From JAIVGV01 sp035295985 (GTDB taxonomy: Bacteria > Acidobacteriota > Blastocatellia > Pyrinomonadales > Pyrinomonadaceae), in contig DATHBT010000039.1 of the NCBI GenBank assembly GCA_035295985.1, forward strand, positions 1 to 14,950: a stretch of DNA of 14,950 nucleotides, read 5' to 3'. Made by a program: the position numbers and the translations under genes. Of this stretch, positions 1 to 8,990 are shown piece by piece. Under the pieces are notes generated by a model. That model saw nothing but the letters and a program-made list of their open reading frames with translations. It made no database searches and was not told the DNA's origin. Position 1 is the stretch's first letter; each line of letters begins with the position of its first letter.

Positions 1-49
1 CACAGTCATGTCGAATGTCGGCGTTAACGTTTTCGCGCCGTCGCGCTCA

Positions 50-70
50 GCGGGCCGCGGACTTGCCCGC
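50..70 (-). terminator. Weak hairpin downstream of the L,D-transpeptidase gene
   Basis: GCGGGC at 50-55 pairs with GCCCGC at 65-70 around a 9-nt loop. The hairpin starts 14 nt after the stop codon of the minus-strand gene that ends at 85. No T-run follows on the minus strand, so it is at best a poor intrinsic terminator or an mRNA 3'-end structure. The remaining bases 1-84 show no convincing gene. Confidence 0.25.
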
Positions 71-84
71 CCCTACAGAAAAAT

Positions 85-1602
85 TTACGACGTGCGTCGG
101 CGTTGCGCGCCCGTCGAGTTCTCGTTGCGCTTGCCGCCTTCGCTGCCCTTCTTCTCATCCTTCTCCGGCGGGTTGAGATTGACGGGCACGGGGTAGCCCT
201 TGCCCTGCAAGGCCGCGATGTCGATAGTGATCTCCCTCTCGCCTTTGACCGTGCGCGTCACGCGCTCGGCCGGCTGGCTCGAACGGCGCGAGTTGGTGTT
301 CTTCGCGTTCGAGTTTGAGTTCGCGTTCTTCGAGTTCGAGTTGTTGGCGTTGTCGTTCGCCGGCTTATCGACGACGTTGGAGTTGTCAACGCCGTCGCCC
401 TCGGCGGGCCTGCCCGTCGCGTCGCGGGCCATCTGGCGGACGGCTTCGAGCGCCCGCGAGCGCTCGTGCTCGGCCAGTTGTTCGAGCGTCAGCCCGTGGG
501 CCTGTAGCACGCGGCGCAGGTTCTCCTCCGTGTTCGTGCCGCGGTCGTACACGTCGCGATAGACGTGGAGCTTGCCGTCGTTCGTCGCGACGATGGTCTC
601 GTAGCGCAGCTCGACCATGATCGGGTTCGAGAGCTTCACGTTCTTCGTCTCCTTCTTATTCCGCTTGTACTCGGCCACCTGCTCGTCGGTCAACTGCGTA
701 CCCGAGAGCCGCGCGAGGTCGCGCGCGAACTCCTCCACCTGCGGGTTGGTTAAACCGACGCAGCCGTGCGACGCGAACTGGCCGAGCCGCGCGGGCGACT
801 TGCCGCCGTGGATCAGCGACGGCAGCCCGATTGGAATCTTGATCGGGCCAAGCGGGTTCAGAGGGCTACCGGGATCGACCTTCTCGCCGACCTTGACCTT
901 GCTGCCCGGCGCTTCCACCCACGGCTCGTCCGGCGGAATCCACGCCGGGTTGTAGATGATCGTGTCGGCCTTACGCAAACCGGCGGGGAGCGGGAACTCC
1001 GGGTAGCCGATGCCCACCTTGTAGGTCTTCACCAGACGGCCCGACTCGAACACGTCCATCCGGAAGGCCGGCGCGTTGACGACTATGCGCGTGTCGGTCG
1101 GCACGCCGTTCGGCTGGCTCGCGGCCGACGCCTCGCCGCCGCCCCAACGCTCGCCCGCGAAGGCGAAGATTTGATCGGCCTTCTCCTGCCCGACCGCTGC
1201 CGTGATCCGCTGCCGCGCTCGCTCGGTCGCGGCCGTGGTCGTGCCCGCGTGATCTTCGCCCTCGGACTCGCGCAGGCCGCCCCGCTCCTCCTCCGCGACC
1301 TTGCGGAGCCCGGCGATCTGCTCGTCCGTCAGCCCCGCCTTCGACTTCAGCTCCTGCGCGAACGACTCGTCGGCGAAGAGCGCGTCGAGGACGGCCAGCG
1401 TCACGGGCTGCTGGTTCGCGCCCGCGTTGTCAGCGCGGGCGGGCGACGGCGAAGCCGACGACGACTGCGGCGCGTTCGTGTTGACGTTCGAGACCGGCGC
1501 GCTCTGGCAGCCGGCGAGAGCGAACGCGACGAGGAGCGCAACCGTCCCGCGGCCATTCGTGAAGCGTGCGGCGCGCGCGGTGGCGCGGAGAAGTTTGCTC
1601 AT
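85..1602 (-). CDS. L,D-transpeptidase (YkuD domain) lipoprotein
   Basis: A predicted envelope lipoprotein of 505 aa that would cross-link peptidoglycan stem peptides (3-3 links) or attach proteins to it. A hydrophobic signal segment ends in the lipobox LAGC, with the lipidated Cys at residue 32. A Pro/Ser/Ala/Asn-rich linker and an acidic helical stretch (about 70-155) follow, then the YkuD domain (about 170-335). It carries the hallmark IHGG (His265) and SHGCVGL with catalytic Cys281. The C-terminal third is unusual: a charged helical region, then an Asn-rich run (about 416-438, repeats of N-S/N-A/N-T) and a charged tail. An upstream in-frame ATG at 1626 exists, but the start at 1602 is preferred because a perfect Shine-Dalgarno sits 10 nt before it. 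It lies downstream of, and co-oriented with, the M23 peptidase gene. The family assignment is firm; the substrate is inferred. Confidence 0.92.
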   Translation of the reverse strand: MSKLLRATARAARFTNGRGTVALLVAFALAGCQSAPVSNVNTNAPQSSSASPSPARADNAGANQQPVTLAVLDALFADESFAQELKSKAGLTDEQIAGLRKVAEEERGGLRESEGEDHAGTTTAATERARQRITAAVGQEKADQIFAFAGERWGGGEASAASQPNGVPTDTRIVVNAPAFRMDVFESGRLVKTYKVGIGYPEFPLPAGLRKADTIIYNPAWIPPDEPWVEAPGSKVKVGEKVDPGSPLNPLGPIKIPIGLPSLIHGGKSPARLGQFASHGCVGLTNPQVEEFARDLARLSGTQLTDEQVAEYKRNKKETKNVKLSNPIMVELRYETIVATNDGKLHVYRDVYDRGTNTEENLRRVLQAHGLTLEQLAEHERSRALEAVRQMARDATGRPAEGDGVDNSNVVDKPANDNANNSNSKNANSNSNAKNTNSRRSSQPAERVTRTVKGEREITIDIAALQGKGYPVPVNLNPPEKDEKKGSEGGKRNENSTGAQRRRTS

Positions 1603-1612
1603 AGAAAACCAG

Positions 1613-1620
1613 TCACCTCC
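1613..1620 (-). promoter_or_regulatory. Strong Shine-Dalgarno of the L,D-transpeptidase gene
   Basis: On the minus strand GGAGGTGA lies 10 nt before the ATG at 1602. It is fully complementary to the usual 16S 3' end and decides the start in favour of 1602 over the ATG at 1626, which it overlaps or follows too closely. Confidence 0.75.
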
Positions 1621-1802
1621 GAACAAGCTTTACACGACAAGCCTCGCGCGCACGCAGACCCGTCCCGCCCCACGCCTAGCAACAGCCGTTCCGCTTTCCC
1701 GCCGCGCCCCCCGCGGAGCGAAGGCGCGGCCCCGACGCGCCGCCCCCGCCGGGATTCGCACCATAAACGGACGGCCGAGGCACGAAAAGGAAACGCAGGG
1801 AG

Positions 1803-1903
1803 GTCAGTAGTCCGTGGTCAGTTGTCAGTTGTTCGAGGCCGCGAGGCTTGAGCCTTTAACCGCGGGCGGCAAGCCCGCGCAGCTCAGACAACGGACTACC
1901 GAC
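1803..1903. repeat. Heptad-type inverted repeat (GTCAGTN family) with nested hairpins
   Basis: The left arm is a run of 7-nt units on the plus strand: GTCAGTA, GTCCGTG, then GTCAGTT twice, from 1803 to 1830. Bases 1803-1819 pair with 1887-1903 at 15 of 17 positions, and the right arm read on the minus strand is again periodic (GTCGGTA, GTCCGTT). Two smaller hairpins sit inside: AGGC/GCCT at 1844-1855, and a perfect 7-bp stem CGCGGGC/GCCCGCG at 1861-1879 with a 5-nt loop. The element begins 5 nt downstream of the M23 stop codon, between two co-directional minus-strand genes. Unlike the other arrays it is about 200 nt away from the downstream start. Confidence 0.75.
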
Positions 1904-1907
1904 AGCT

Positions 1908-2678
1908 TCATTCCTTTTTCCCCGTGAGCAGCGGGTAGGGGTTGAGGTTGACGCCGTCCCAGTAGCGTTTGGGGTCTTCTGTGATCCAGACGGCGAAATG
2001 GAGGTGGTAGTTGCCGGGCGTGGCGTTGCCGGTGTCGCCGACGTAGCCGATCACGTCGCCGCGGCGCACCTCCTGGTTCTCGGAGAGGCCGTCGGCGTAA
2101 CCCGCGAGGTGCGCGTAGTAGTAGATGGTCTTGCCGTCCGTGCCGCGCTGGTAGAGGGTCGTGCCGCCCTTGACGCTCTGGAAGAGTTTGACAATCGTGC
2201 CGTCGGCCGCCGCGAGGACGGGCGTGCCCTTCGGCGCGATGATGTCGATGGAGTTGTGTACGCGCCCCTCGCTGCGCGCCTCGCTGAAGGTGTCGTGCAG
2301 GTCTTCGGCGCGGACGCCGGCCACGGGGACGAGGAGCGAGGCGGGAAGGTTCGCGGCCGTGCCCTCGGGCGTAGAGGCCAGCCGCGGCGGCGCGGGCGCG
2401 GGCGTTACGCCCTGCTGCGGCGTCGCGGAAGACGGCGTGACTTCGGGCGAGGGCGACGCGGCGGCTGGCGCTCCGTTAGCCGCGTTCGTCTGCGCGGCGT
2501 CACCGTTCGAGTTGCCGGCCGGCGAGACCACGCACGCGGCCGTTGCGGAGACGAGGAGTGTGAGCGCCGCGCGGGCTGCGAGCCTCGCCGCGGCGCGGGG
2601 CCGCGGGCCGTCGGACGCGCGCGTCGCTTCGTCGGCGGTCGCGCGCGGTCGTCGTCGTTCCCGATCCTTCGTGCTCAT
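1908..2678 (-). CDS. M23 (LytM-type) peptidase lipoprotein
   Basis: A predicted exported zinc peptidase of 256 aa that would cut peptidoglycan cross-bridges, or act as a LytM factor activating amidases. After an Arg-rich N-terminus (about 35 residues, unusually long), a hydrophobic segment runs into a Cys at residue 49 (ATAAC), a less than ideal lipobox, followed by a Pro/Ala/Ser/Thr/Asn-rich linker to about residue 115. The M23 domain fills the C-terminus. HNSID supplies His141 and Asp145, and HLHF supplies His225 and His227, which are the full zinc and catalytic set, so it looks active rather than degenerate. The frame is open upstream to an ATG at 2777, but the ATG at 2678 gives the more usual signal peptide; neither has a strong Shine-Dalgarno. 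It is divergent from the zf-TFIIB-like gene and upstream of the L,D-transpeptidase gene. Confidence 0.88.
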   Translation of the reverse strand: MSTKDRERRRPRATADEATRASDGPRPRAAARLAARAALTLLVSATAACVVSPAGNSNGDAAQTNAANGAPAAASPSPEVTPSSATPQQGVTPAPAPPRLASTPEGTAANLPASLLVPVAGVRAEDLHDTFSEARSEGRVHNSIDIIAPKGTPVLAAADGTIVKLFQSVKGGTTLYQRGTDGKTIYYYAHLAGYADGLSENQEVRRGDVIGYVGDTGNATPGNYHLHFAVWITEDPKRYWDGVNLNPYPLLTGKKE

Positions 2679-2739
2679 GCCCTTCGTTCGTGCGCGAGCA
2701 TATGCCGTGCCGGCGGGGGCGGGCAAGCGGGCCGGGGCG

Positions 2740-2769
2740 TTGGAACTCGCGTGCCGTTTTCGGTAGAGT
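2740..2769 (+). promoter_or_regulatory. Possible sigma70-type promoter for the zf-TFIIB-like gene
   Basis: TTGGAA (2740-2745) and TAGAGT (2764-2769) are separated by 18 nt and each matches the consensus at 4 of 6 positions. The implied leader is about 105 nt. The match is modest in a GC-rich divergent spacer. Facing the other way, a weaker pair (TTGCCC, rev-comp of 2721-2726, and TATGCT, rev-comp of 2697-2702) could serve the M23 gene. Confidence 0.3.
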
Positions 2770-2879
2770 AGCGGCACACGTTTTCAATCCGCGCGCGGGC
2801 TTCGGCCGCCGCCGGCTCTCAGGACTTTCACGGGCGCGCGCACACGTCCGGCACTTGCCGAGGAGGTTTCCGAAAAGTC

Positions 2880-3176
2880 ATGTCAGAGATTTTCGACGAA
2901 CGGCGCAGGGCTTTGGAAGACGAGTACATCCGCCGCCACGAGCGCGAGACGCTGGACAAGCTGCGCGAGCGGCTGCGCGCGGAGGCGGAGGCCGCCGGCA
3001 AGGAGCCTGCGCGCCAGTGCCCGCTCGGCCACGGCGCGCTCGCGGAAGTCCGCCAGGAAGAGGTCGTCATCGACCGCTGCGACACATGCGGCGGCGTCTG
3101 GCTCGACGCGGGCGAACTCGAACTGCTGACCAAGGGCGCGGGCGGCGGCTGGCTCAGTTGGATCAAGGGTAAATAG
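2880..3176 (+). CDS. Small zf-TFIIB-like zinc-binding protein
   Basis: A 98-aa cytoplasmic protein of unknown function. Residues 4-40 are a highly charged helix, probably a coiled coil, and residues 46-84 match the zf-TFIIB domain. The signature is CDTCGGVWLDAGELELL, with Cys67 and Cys70. The first knuckle is odd: in place of CxxC it reads CPLGH, so Cys47 and His51 are the likely ligands, giving a C-x3-H plus CxxC site. The N-terminal FDERRRALEDEY helix loosely resembles the start of alpha-proteobacterial ATP-synthase inhibitor (DUF1476) proteins; this is resemblance by eye only. AGGAGGT at 2861-2867 lies 12 nt before the ATG and supports the start. The TAG stop falls inside the first unit of the GTTAGC repeat that follows. 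Confidence 0.85.
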   Translation: MSEIFDERRRALEDEYIRRHERETLDKLRERLRAEAEAAGKEPARQCPLGHGALAEVRQEEVVIDRCDTCGGVWLDAGELELLTKGAGGGWLSWIKGK

Positions 3177-3295
3177 CCGTTAGCCGTTAGCGGTTAGCTG
3201 TTAGCAAGACCAAAACCACGCTGAAAGCCGAACCGTGTCGAAGGTTGAATGTTGACTCCTTCCGGCTAACAGCTAACAGCTAACGGCTAACAGCT
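3175..3295. repeat. GTTAGCN heptad inverted repeat, copy 1
   Basis: On the left arm GTTAGC recurs with an exact 7-nt period and a variable seventh base (C, G, T). On the right arm the reverse-complement unit GCTAACN recurs, also with period 7. Bases 3175-3205 pair with 3265-3295 at 29 of 31 positions across a 59-nt central part. The left arm overlaps the last two bases of the upstream TAG stop codon, and the right arm ends 14 nt before the S9 peptidase ATG. No T-run follows, only CTTCTTAAAC. A second copy, clearly homologous in the central part too, lies at 13737-13834. Confidence 0.9.
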
Positions 3296-3309
3296 TCTTA
3301 AACGAGACG

Positions 3310-5421
<2,112 letters not shown>

Positions 5422-5434
5422 TCGGAACACACTC

Positions 5435-6244
5435 TTGAGCAGACCGAAGATGACCGCGCTCGTGACGGGCGCATCGGGCGGCATAGGCGAAGACCTCGCG
5501 CGCCTGTTCGCCGCGGACGGCCACGACCTCGTGCTCACGGCCCGCAGCGGCGACAAGCTCGCGCGCATCGGCGAAGAGCTTTCCGGCAAGCACGGCGTCG
5601 TGGCGCGCGTCATCACGAGCGATCTCACGCGGGCGGAAGCGCCGCGGGAGATTTACGACGAGCTGGAAGCGGCCGGCGTCGCCGTCGATGCGCTCGTCAA
5701 CAACGCGGGCTTCGGTTCTTACGGCCTGTTCGCGGAGACTGACCTGCAACGCGAGATGGAGCTGCTGCAAGTCAACGTCGTCGCGTTGACGCACCTGACG
5801 AAGCTGTTCCTGCCCGCGATGCTCGGACGGCGGCGCGGGTACGTAATGAACGTCGCCTCAACCGCCGCCTTCCAGCCGGGGCCGCTGATGGCCGTCTATT
5901 ACGCCTCGAAGGCTTACGTGTTGAACTTCTCCGAGGCGCTCTCGAACGAGACCGCGGGCACGAATGTTTTCGTCTCCGCGCTCTGTCCGGGGCCGACCGA
6001 GACCGGCTTCGTCGCGGCGGCCGGGATGGAACGCTCGAAGCTCTTCGACCGGGCCGTGATGGACTCGCGCACGGTGGCCGAGGCCGGCTACCGCGGCCTG
6101 CTCGCGGGCAAGCGCGTCGTCATCCCCGGCTTCAAGAACGCCCTCGTCGCGCGCACGGTCGGCCTCTTCCCGCGCGGGATGGTGATGAACGTCGTGCGCG
6201 GCATACAGGAGCGCCGGGGGAACGGAGATTCAGGACAGGGATGA
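5435..6244 (+). CDS. Short-chain dehydrogenase/reductase (DltE/YqjQ-like)
   Basis: A 269-aa cytoplasmic NAD(P)-dependent classical SDR with all the key residues: the cofactor loop TGASGGIG at 11-18, NNAG at 89-92, catalytic Ser142, and YYASK with Tyr155 and Lys159. The sequence after the catalytic Lys (SEALSNE, then CPGPTETGF) is typical of the COG0300 subgroup, whose substrates are mostly unknown. The start is TTG at 5435, with GGAA 7 nt upstream; the ATG at 5450 is an alternative that still keeps the TGxxxGxG loop. The stop codon overlaps the hutU start as ATGA, so the two genes are probably translationally coupled. A link to histidine breakdown is only inferred from that overlap, as no SDR step is known in the hut pathway. 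Confidence 0.9.
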   Translation: MSRPKMTALVTGASGGIGEDLARLFAADGHDLVLTARSGDKLARIGEELSGKHGVVARVITSDLTRAEAPREIYDELEAAGVAVDALVNNAGFGSYGLFAETDLQREMELLQVNVVALTHLTKLFLPAMLGRRRGYVMNVASTAAFQPGPLMAVYYASKAYVLNFSEALSNETAGTNVFVSALCPGPTETGFVAAAGMERSKLFDRAVMDSRTVAEAGYRGLLAGKRVVIPGFKNALVARTVGLFPRGMVMNVVRGIQERRGNGDSGQG

Positions 6245-7920
6245 GTGAGCAACGAACCATCCGCGCGCCGCGCGGCGCGCAGCTCAACTGCAAGGGCTGG
6301 CATCAGGAGGCCGCGCTGCGCTGCCTGATGAACAACCTCGACCCCGACGTGGCCGAGCGGCCCGAAGACCTGATCGTGTACGGCGGGCGGGGCAAGGCCG
6401 CGCGCGACTGGGACTCTTTCGCCGCAATCGTCCGCGAGCTGCAACGCATCGAGAACGACGAGACGCTGCTCGTCCAGTCGGGCAGGCCCGTCGCGGTCTT
6501 CCGCACGCACGAGTACGCGCCGCGCGTCCTCATCGCCAACTCGAACCTCGTCGGCAACTGGGCGACGTGGGAGCACTTCCACGAACTCGAACGGCGCGGC
6601 CTGATGATGTACGGGCAGATGACCGCGGGCTCGTGGATTTACATCGGCACGCAGGGGATCGTGCAGGGCACGTTCGAGACCTTCGCGGCGATGGCCGACC
6701 GCTACTTCGGCGGATCGCTTGCGGGGAAGCTGGTCGTCTCCGGCGGCATGGGCGGCATGGGCGGCGCGCAGCCGCTCGCGGCGACGATGAACGGCGCGGT
6801 CTTCCTCGGCATTGACGTTGACCGCGCGCGCATCGAGCGGCGCATACAGACCGGCTACTGCGACCGCCTCGCCCTCTCGCTCGACGACGCGCTCCGCATA
6901 TGCGAGGACGCCGTCGAACAGAAGCGCGCAGTTTCAGTCGGACTAGTCGGTAACTGCGCCGAAGTTTTACCGGAACTCGTGCGCCGCGGAGTTAAAGTTG
7001 ACGCCGTCACGGATCAGACGAGCGCGCACGATCCTTTGAACGGTTACGTCCCGGCAGGGGTGACGCCCGAAGAAGCCGACGAGTTGAGGCGCGGGGACGC
7101 GCGCGGCTACGTCGAACGCTCGAAGCAGTCGATGGCGCGGCACGTCGAGGCGATGCTGGCGATCAAGCGCGCGGGCGCGGTCGCCTTCGACTACGGCAAC
7201 AACATCCGCGCGTTCGCCCATGAGGCCGGCTGCGCGGACGCCTTCGAGATTCCCGGCTTCGTGCCCGAGTACATCCGCCCGCTCTTCTGCGAGGGCAAGG
7301 GGCCGTTCCGCTGGGTCGCGCTTTCGGGCGACCCCGAAGACATCCGCCGCACAGACGACCTCGCGCTCGAACTCTTCCCCCGCGACGCGACGCTCAACCG
7401 CTGGCTGCGCCTCGCGCGCGAGCGCGTGCAGTTCCAGGGGCTGCCCGCGCGCATCTGCTGGCTCGGCTACGGCGAGCGCGCCGAGATGGGCGAGGCGATC
7501 AACGAGCTCGTCAAGCGCGGCGACCTCAAAGCGCCCGTCGCCATCGGCCGCGACCACCTCGATACGGGATCGGTCGCCTCGCCCTTCCGCGAGACCGAAG
7601 GCATGCGAGACGGCACGGACGCCGTCGCCGACTGGCCGATCCTGAACGCCCTCCTGAACACCGCGAGCGGCGCCTCCTGGGTCTCCTTCCACCACGGCGG
7701 CGGCGTAGGCATCGGCTACTCGCTCCACGCCGGCCAGGTCTCCGTCGCCGACGGCACGCCCGAAGCCGCGAAGCGACTCAACCGCGTGCTCACTAACGAT
7801 CCGGGTCTGGGCGTCGCGCGCCACGTTGACGCCGGCTACGACGAGGCGGTCGGCACTGCCCGCGCGAAAGGGATCAAGGTTCCGCTCCTCGACGCAGCCG
7901 ACGCGCCGACGCAAAGCTGA
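6241..7920 (+). CDS. hutU: Urocanate hydratase (urocanase)
   Basis: A 559-aa cytoplasmic enzyme converting urocanate to imidazolonepropionate, the second step of histidine breakdown, using tightly bound NAD+ as an electrophile. Length and sequence match the family over the whole protein. The NAD-binding signature GGMGGMGGAQP lies at 168-178, the conserved WATWEHFHELERRG-type segment is near residue 107, and Cys406 in RICWLGYGER corresponds to the conserved active-site Cys (Cys410 in the Pseudomonas enzyme). The C-terminal GVGIGYSLHAGQ block is present. It overlaps the SDR gene by 4 nt. No hutH, hutI or hutG is in the window, so it is separated from the usual hut cluster. The next gene, an esterase, lies beyond the CTTTGCG palindrome. 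Confidence 0.97.
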   Translation: MSEQRTIRAPRGAQLNCKGWHQEAALRCLMNNLDPDVAERPEDLIVYGGRGKAARDWDSFAAIVRELQRIENDETLLVQSGRPVAVFRTHEYAPRVLIANSNLVGNWATWEHFHELERRGLMMYGQMTAGSWIYIGTQGIVQGTFETFAAMADRYFGGSLAGKLVVSGGMGGMGGAQPLAATMNGAVFLGIDVDRARIERRIQTGYCDRLALSLDDALRICEDAVEQKRAVSVGLVGNCAEVLPELVRRGVKVDAVTDQTSAHDPLNGYVPAGVTPEEADELRRGDARGYVERSKQSMARHVEAMLAIKRAGAVAFDYGNNIRAFAHEAGCADAFEIPGFVPEYIRPLFCEGKGPFRWVALSGDPEDIRRTDDLALELFPRDATLNRWLRLARERVQFQGLPARICWLGYGERAEMGEAINELVKRGDLKAPVAIGRDHLDTGSVASPFRETEGMRDGTDAVADWPILNALLNTASGASWVSFHHGGGVGIGYSLHAGQVSVADGTPEAAKRLNRVLTNDPGLGVARHVDAGYDEAVGTARAKGIKVPLLDAADAPTQS

Positions 7921-7945
7921 CACCTCAAAACCATTCCGCGTCTTC

Positions 7946-8018
7946 CTTTGCGTCTTTGCGCTTTGCGCGAGTTTCTTTGACGAAAGGGAAGACTCGCGCA
8001 AAGCGCAAAGACGCAAAG
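7946..8018. repeat. CTTTGCG heptad inverted repeat, perfect 27-bp arms
   Basis: Bases 7946-7972 and 7992-8018 are exact reverse complements (27 of 27) around a 19-nt loop. The arm contains CTTTGCG three times, spaced 8 then 7 nt apart. The right arm ends one base before the esterase ATG at 8020. Inside the loop TTTC (7972-7975) and GAAA (7982-7985) could extend pairing. The loop also holds AAGGGAAG (7984-7991), the only purine-rich Shine-Dalgarno-like stretch near the esterase start, though it is about 28 nt away. There is no T-run. Confidence 0.93.
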
Positions 8019-8019
8019 C

Positions 8020-8940
8020 ATGAAAACCAGGAAGTCTTCCGCACCGCTCTCGCTGATCCTCGTCTGTCTGCTCGCACTCGCCGCGCAGGCGCAGCCGACC
8101 GCGCGCTACGAGACCGTCCGCTTCGAGAGTAGGCTCGTGGGCAAGACGCTGCCGTACAACGTCGTGCTGCCCGCGAACTACAACCGTCGCGAGGCGCGCG
8201 CGACGCGCTACCCCGTAGTCTTCCTGCTCCACGGTTTGACGGGCCACTACGACAACTGGGTCACGAAGACGAGGCTGACCGACTACGCCGCCCGCTACGA
8301 TCTGATCGTCGTCACGCCCGAAGGCAACAACGGCTGGTACACGGACAGCGCGACCGCGCCCTCGGACAAGTACGAGTCCTACGTCATTCAGGAACTGCTC
8401 CCCGACGTGGAGCGGCGCTACCGCGCGCTCTCGACGCGCGAGGGGCGTGCCGTGGCGGGCCTCTCGATGGGCGGCTACGGGGCGTTGAAGTTCGGCATAA
8501 AATACCCCGAAAAATTCGCGTTCGCCGCGTCGATGAGCGGCGCGGTCGGCGCTGCCTCGTGGCGCGCGGAGGCCGACCTGCCGCGCGGCCTGATCGGCGA
8601 ATCGCTCCGCCAGACCTTCGGCCCCGCCGACGGCCCGACGAAGGCGCAGAACGATCTCTTCAAACTCGTCACCGAAATGCCGGCCGAGCGCGTCAAAAGT
8701 CTCCCCTTCCTCTACCTCGACTGCGGCACGGAAGACGCGCTGCGGCTGCTGCCGACGAACGTCGCCCTCGCCAACCTCCTCGTCGCGCGCAAAATCCCGC
8801 ACGAGTACCGCCAGCTTCCGGGCGATCACAACTGGGCCTACTGGGACAAACAGGTGCAGGAAGTCCTCCGCCTCTCCTCCGCGCGCCTCGCCGCCGGCAT
8901 TGACGCTCGCGGGCCGCGCGGGGACACGGCTGTGCGGTAG
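8020..8940 (+). CDS. Exported esterase (PF00756 / antigen 85-like alpha/beta hydrolase)
   Basis: A 306-aa predicted secreted carboxylesterase. A signal peptide (Lys/Arg-rich start, hydrophobic core at 10-22, cleavage near AQA at about 24) precedes an alpha/beta-hydrolase domain of the esterase-D/antigen-85 type. LLHGLTG at 69-75 forms the oxyanion region, GLSMGGYGAL carries nucleophile Ser149, Asp239 in CGTED is the likely acid, and His270 in GDHNW the likely base. The GNNGWYTD block near 102-109 is typical of this family. Substrates could be acyl or feruloyl esters, or S-formylglutathione-like thioesters; the signal peptide argues for an extracellular ester. The ATG directly follows the CTTTGCG palindrome, and no properly spaced Shine-Dalgarno is present, which is unusual. 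Confidence 0.9.
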   Translation: MKTRKSSAPLSLILVCLLALAAQAQPTARYETVRFESRLVGKTLPYNVVLPANYNRREARATRYPVVFLLHGLTGHYDNWVTKTRLTDYAARYDLIVVTPEGNNGWYTDSATAPSDKYESYVIQELLPDVERRYRALSTREGRAVAGLSMGGYGALKFGIKYPEKFAFAASMSGAVGAASWRAEADLPRGLIGESLRQTFGPADGPTKAQNDLFKLVTEMPAERVKSLPFLYLDCGTEDALRLLPTNVALANLLVARKIPHEYRQLPGDHNWAYWDKQVQEVLRLSSARLAAGIDARGPRGDTAVR

Positions 8941-8961
8941 GGGACGCGCGACACGAAACTG

Positions 8962-8990
8962 TTGACAGGGCGCACCCCGGTGTTTACCTT
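8962..8990 (+). promoter_or_regulatory. Sigma70-type promoter upstream of the pentapeptide-repeat gene
   Basis: A perfect TTGACA (8962-8967) is followed after 17 nt by TACCTT (8985-8990), which keeps the T, A and final T of the -10 box. The start codon at 9088 would give a leader of about 90 nt. That leader contains an 8-bp inverted repeat, CCGCCGGT (9034-9041) with ACCGGCGG (9064-9071). An exact -35 hexamer is notable in such GC-rich sequence. Confidence 0.5.

Larger units (their letters stand above)
1603..1907. other. 305-nt spacer between the M23 and L,D-transpeptidase genes
   Basis: No gene is supported here. The part near 1603-1620 holds the Shine-Dalgarno of the downstream gene. The middle (about 1640-1800) is GC-rich and featureless, with no clear promoter. 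The part nearest the M23 stop codon (1803-1903) is the heptad inverted repeat with nested hairpins, listed separately. Confidence 0.6.

Noticed and set aside
8..196. Short plus-strand frame at the left edge
   Set aside because: It overlaps the 3' end of the L,D-transpeptidase gene antisense, and lacks a Shine-Dalgarno and any motif.
766..1851. A 361-codon plus-strand frame opposite the L,D-transpeptidase gene
   Set aside because: Arg-rich shadow with no domain; the minus strand has a lipobox, strong Shine-Dalgarno and catalytic HGC motif.
3175..3295. CRISPR array
   Set aside because: The units are 7 nt with no unique spacers and are arranged in opposed arms; no cas gene is present.
7946..8018. 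Insertion sequence ends or MITE with target duplication
   Set aside because: No transposase and no flanking direct repeat were seen, and the central part is only 19 nt.
6967..8829. A 620-codon open frame on the minus strand across hutU and the esterase gene
   Set aside because: It runs antisense to two genes with complete family motifs, is rich in Arg/Ala/Val/Gly, and has no recognisable domain. Long antisense frames are expected in GC-rich DNA.
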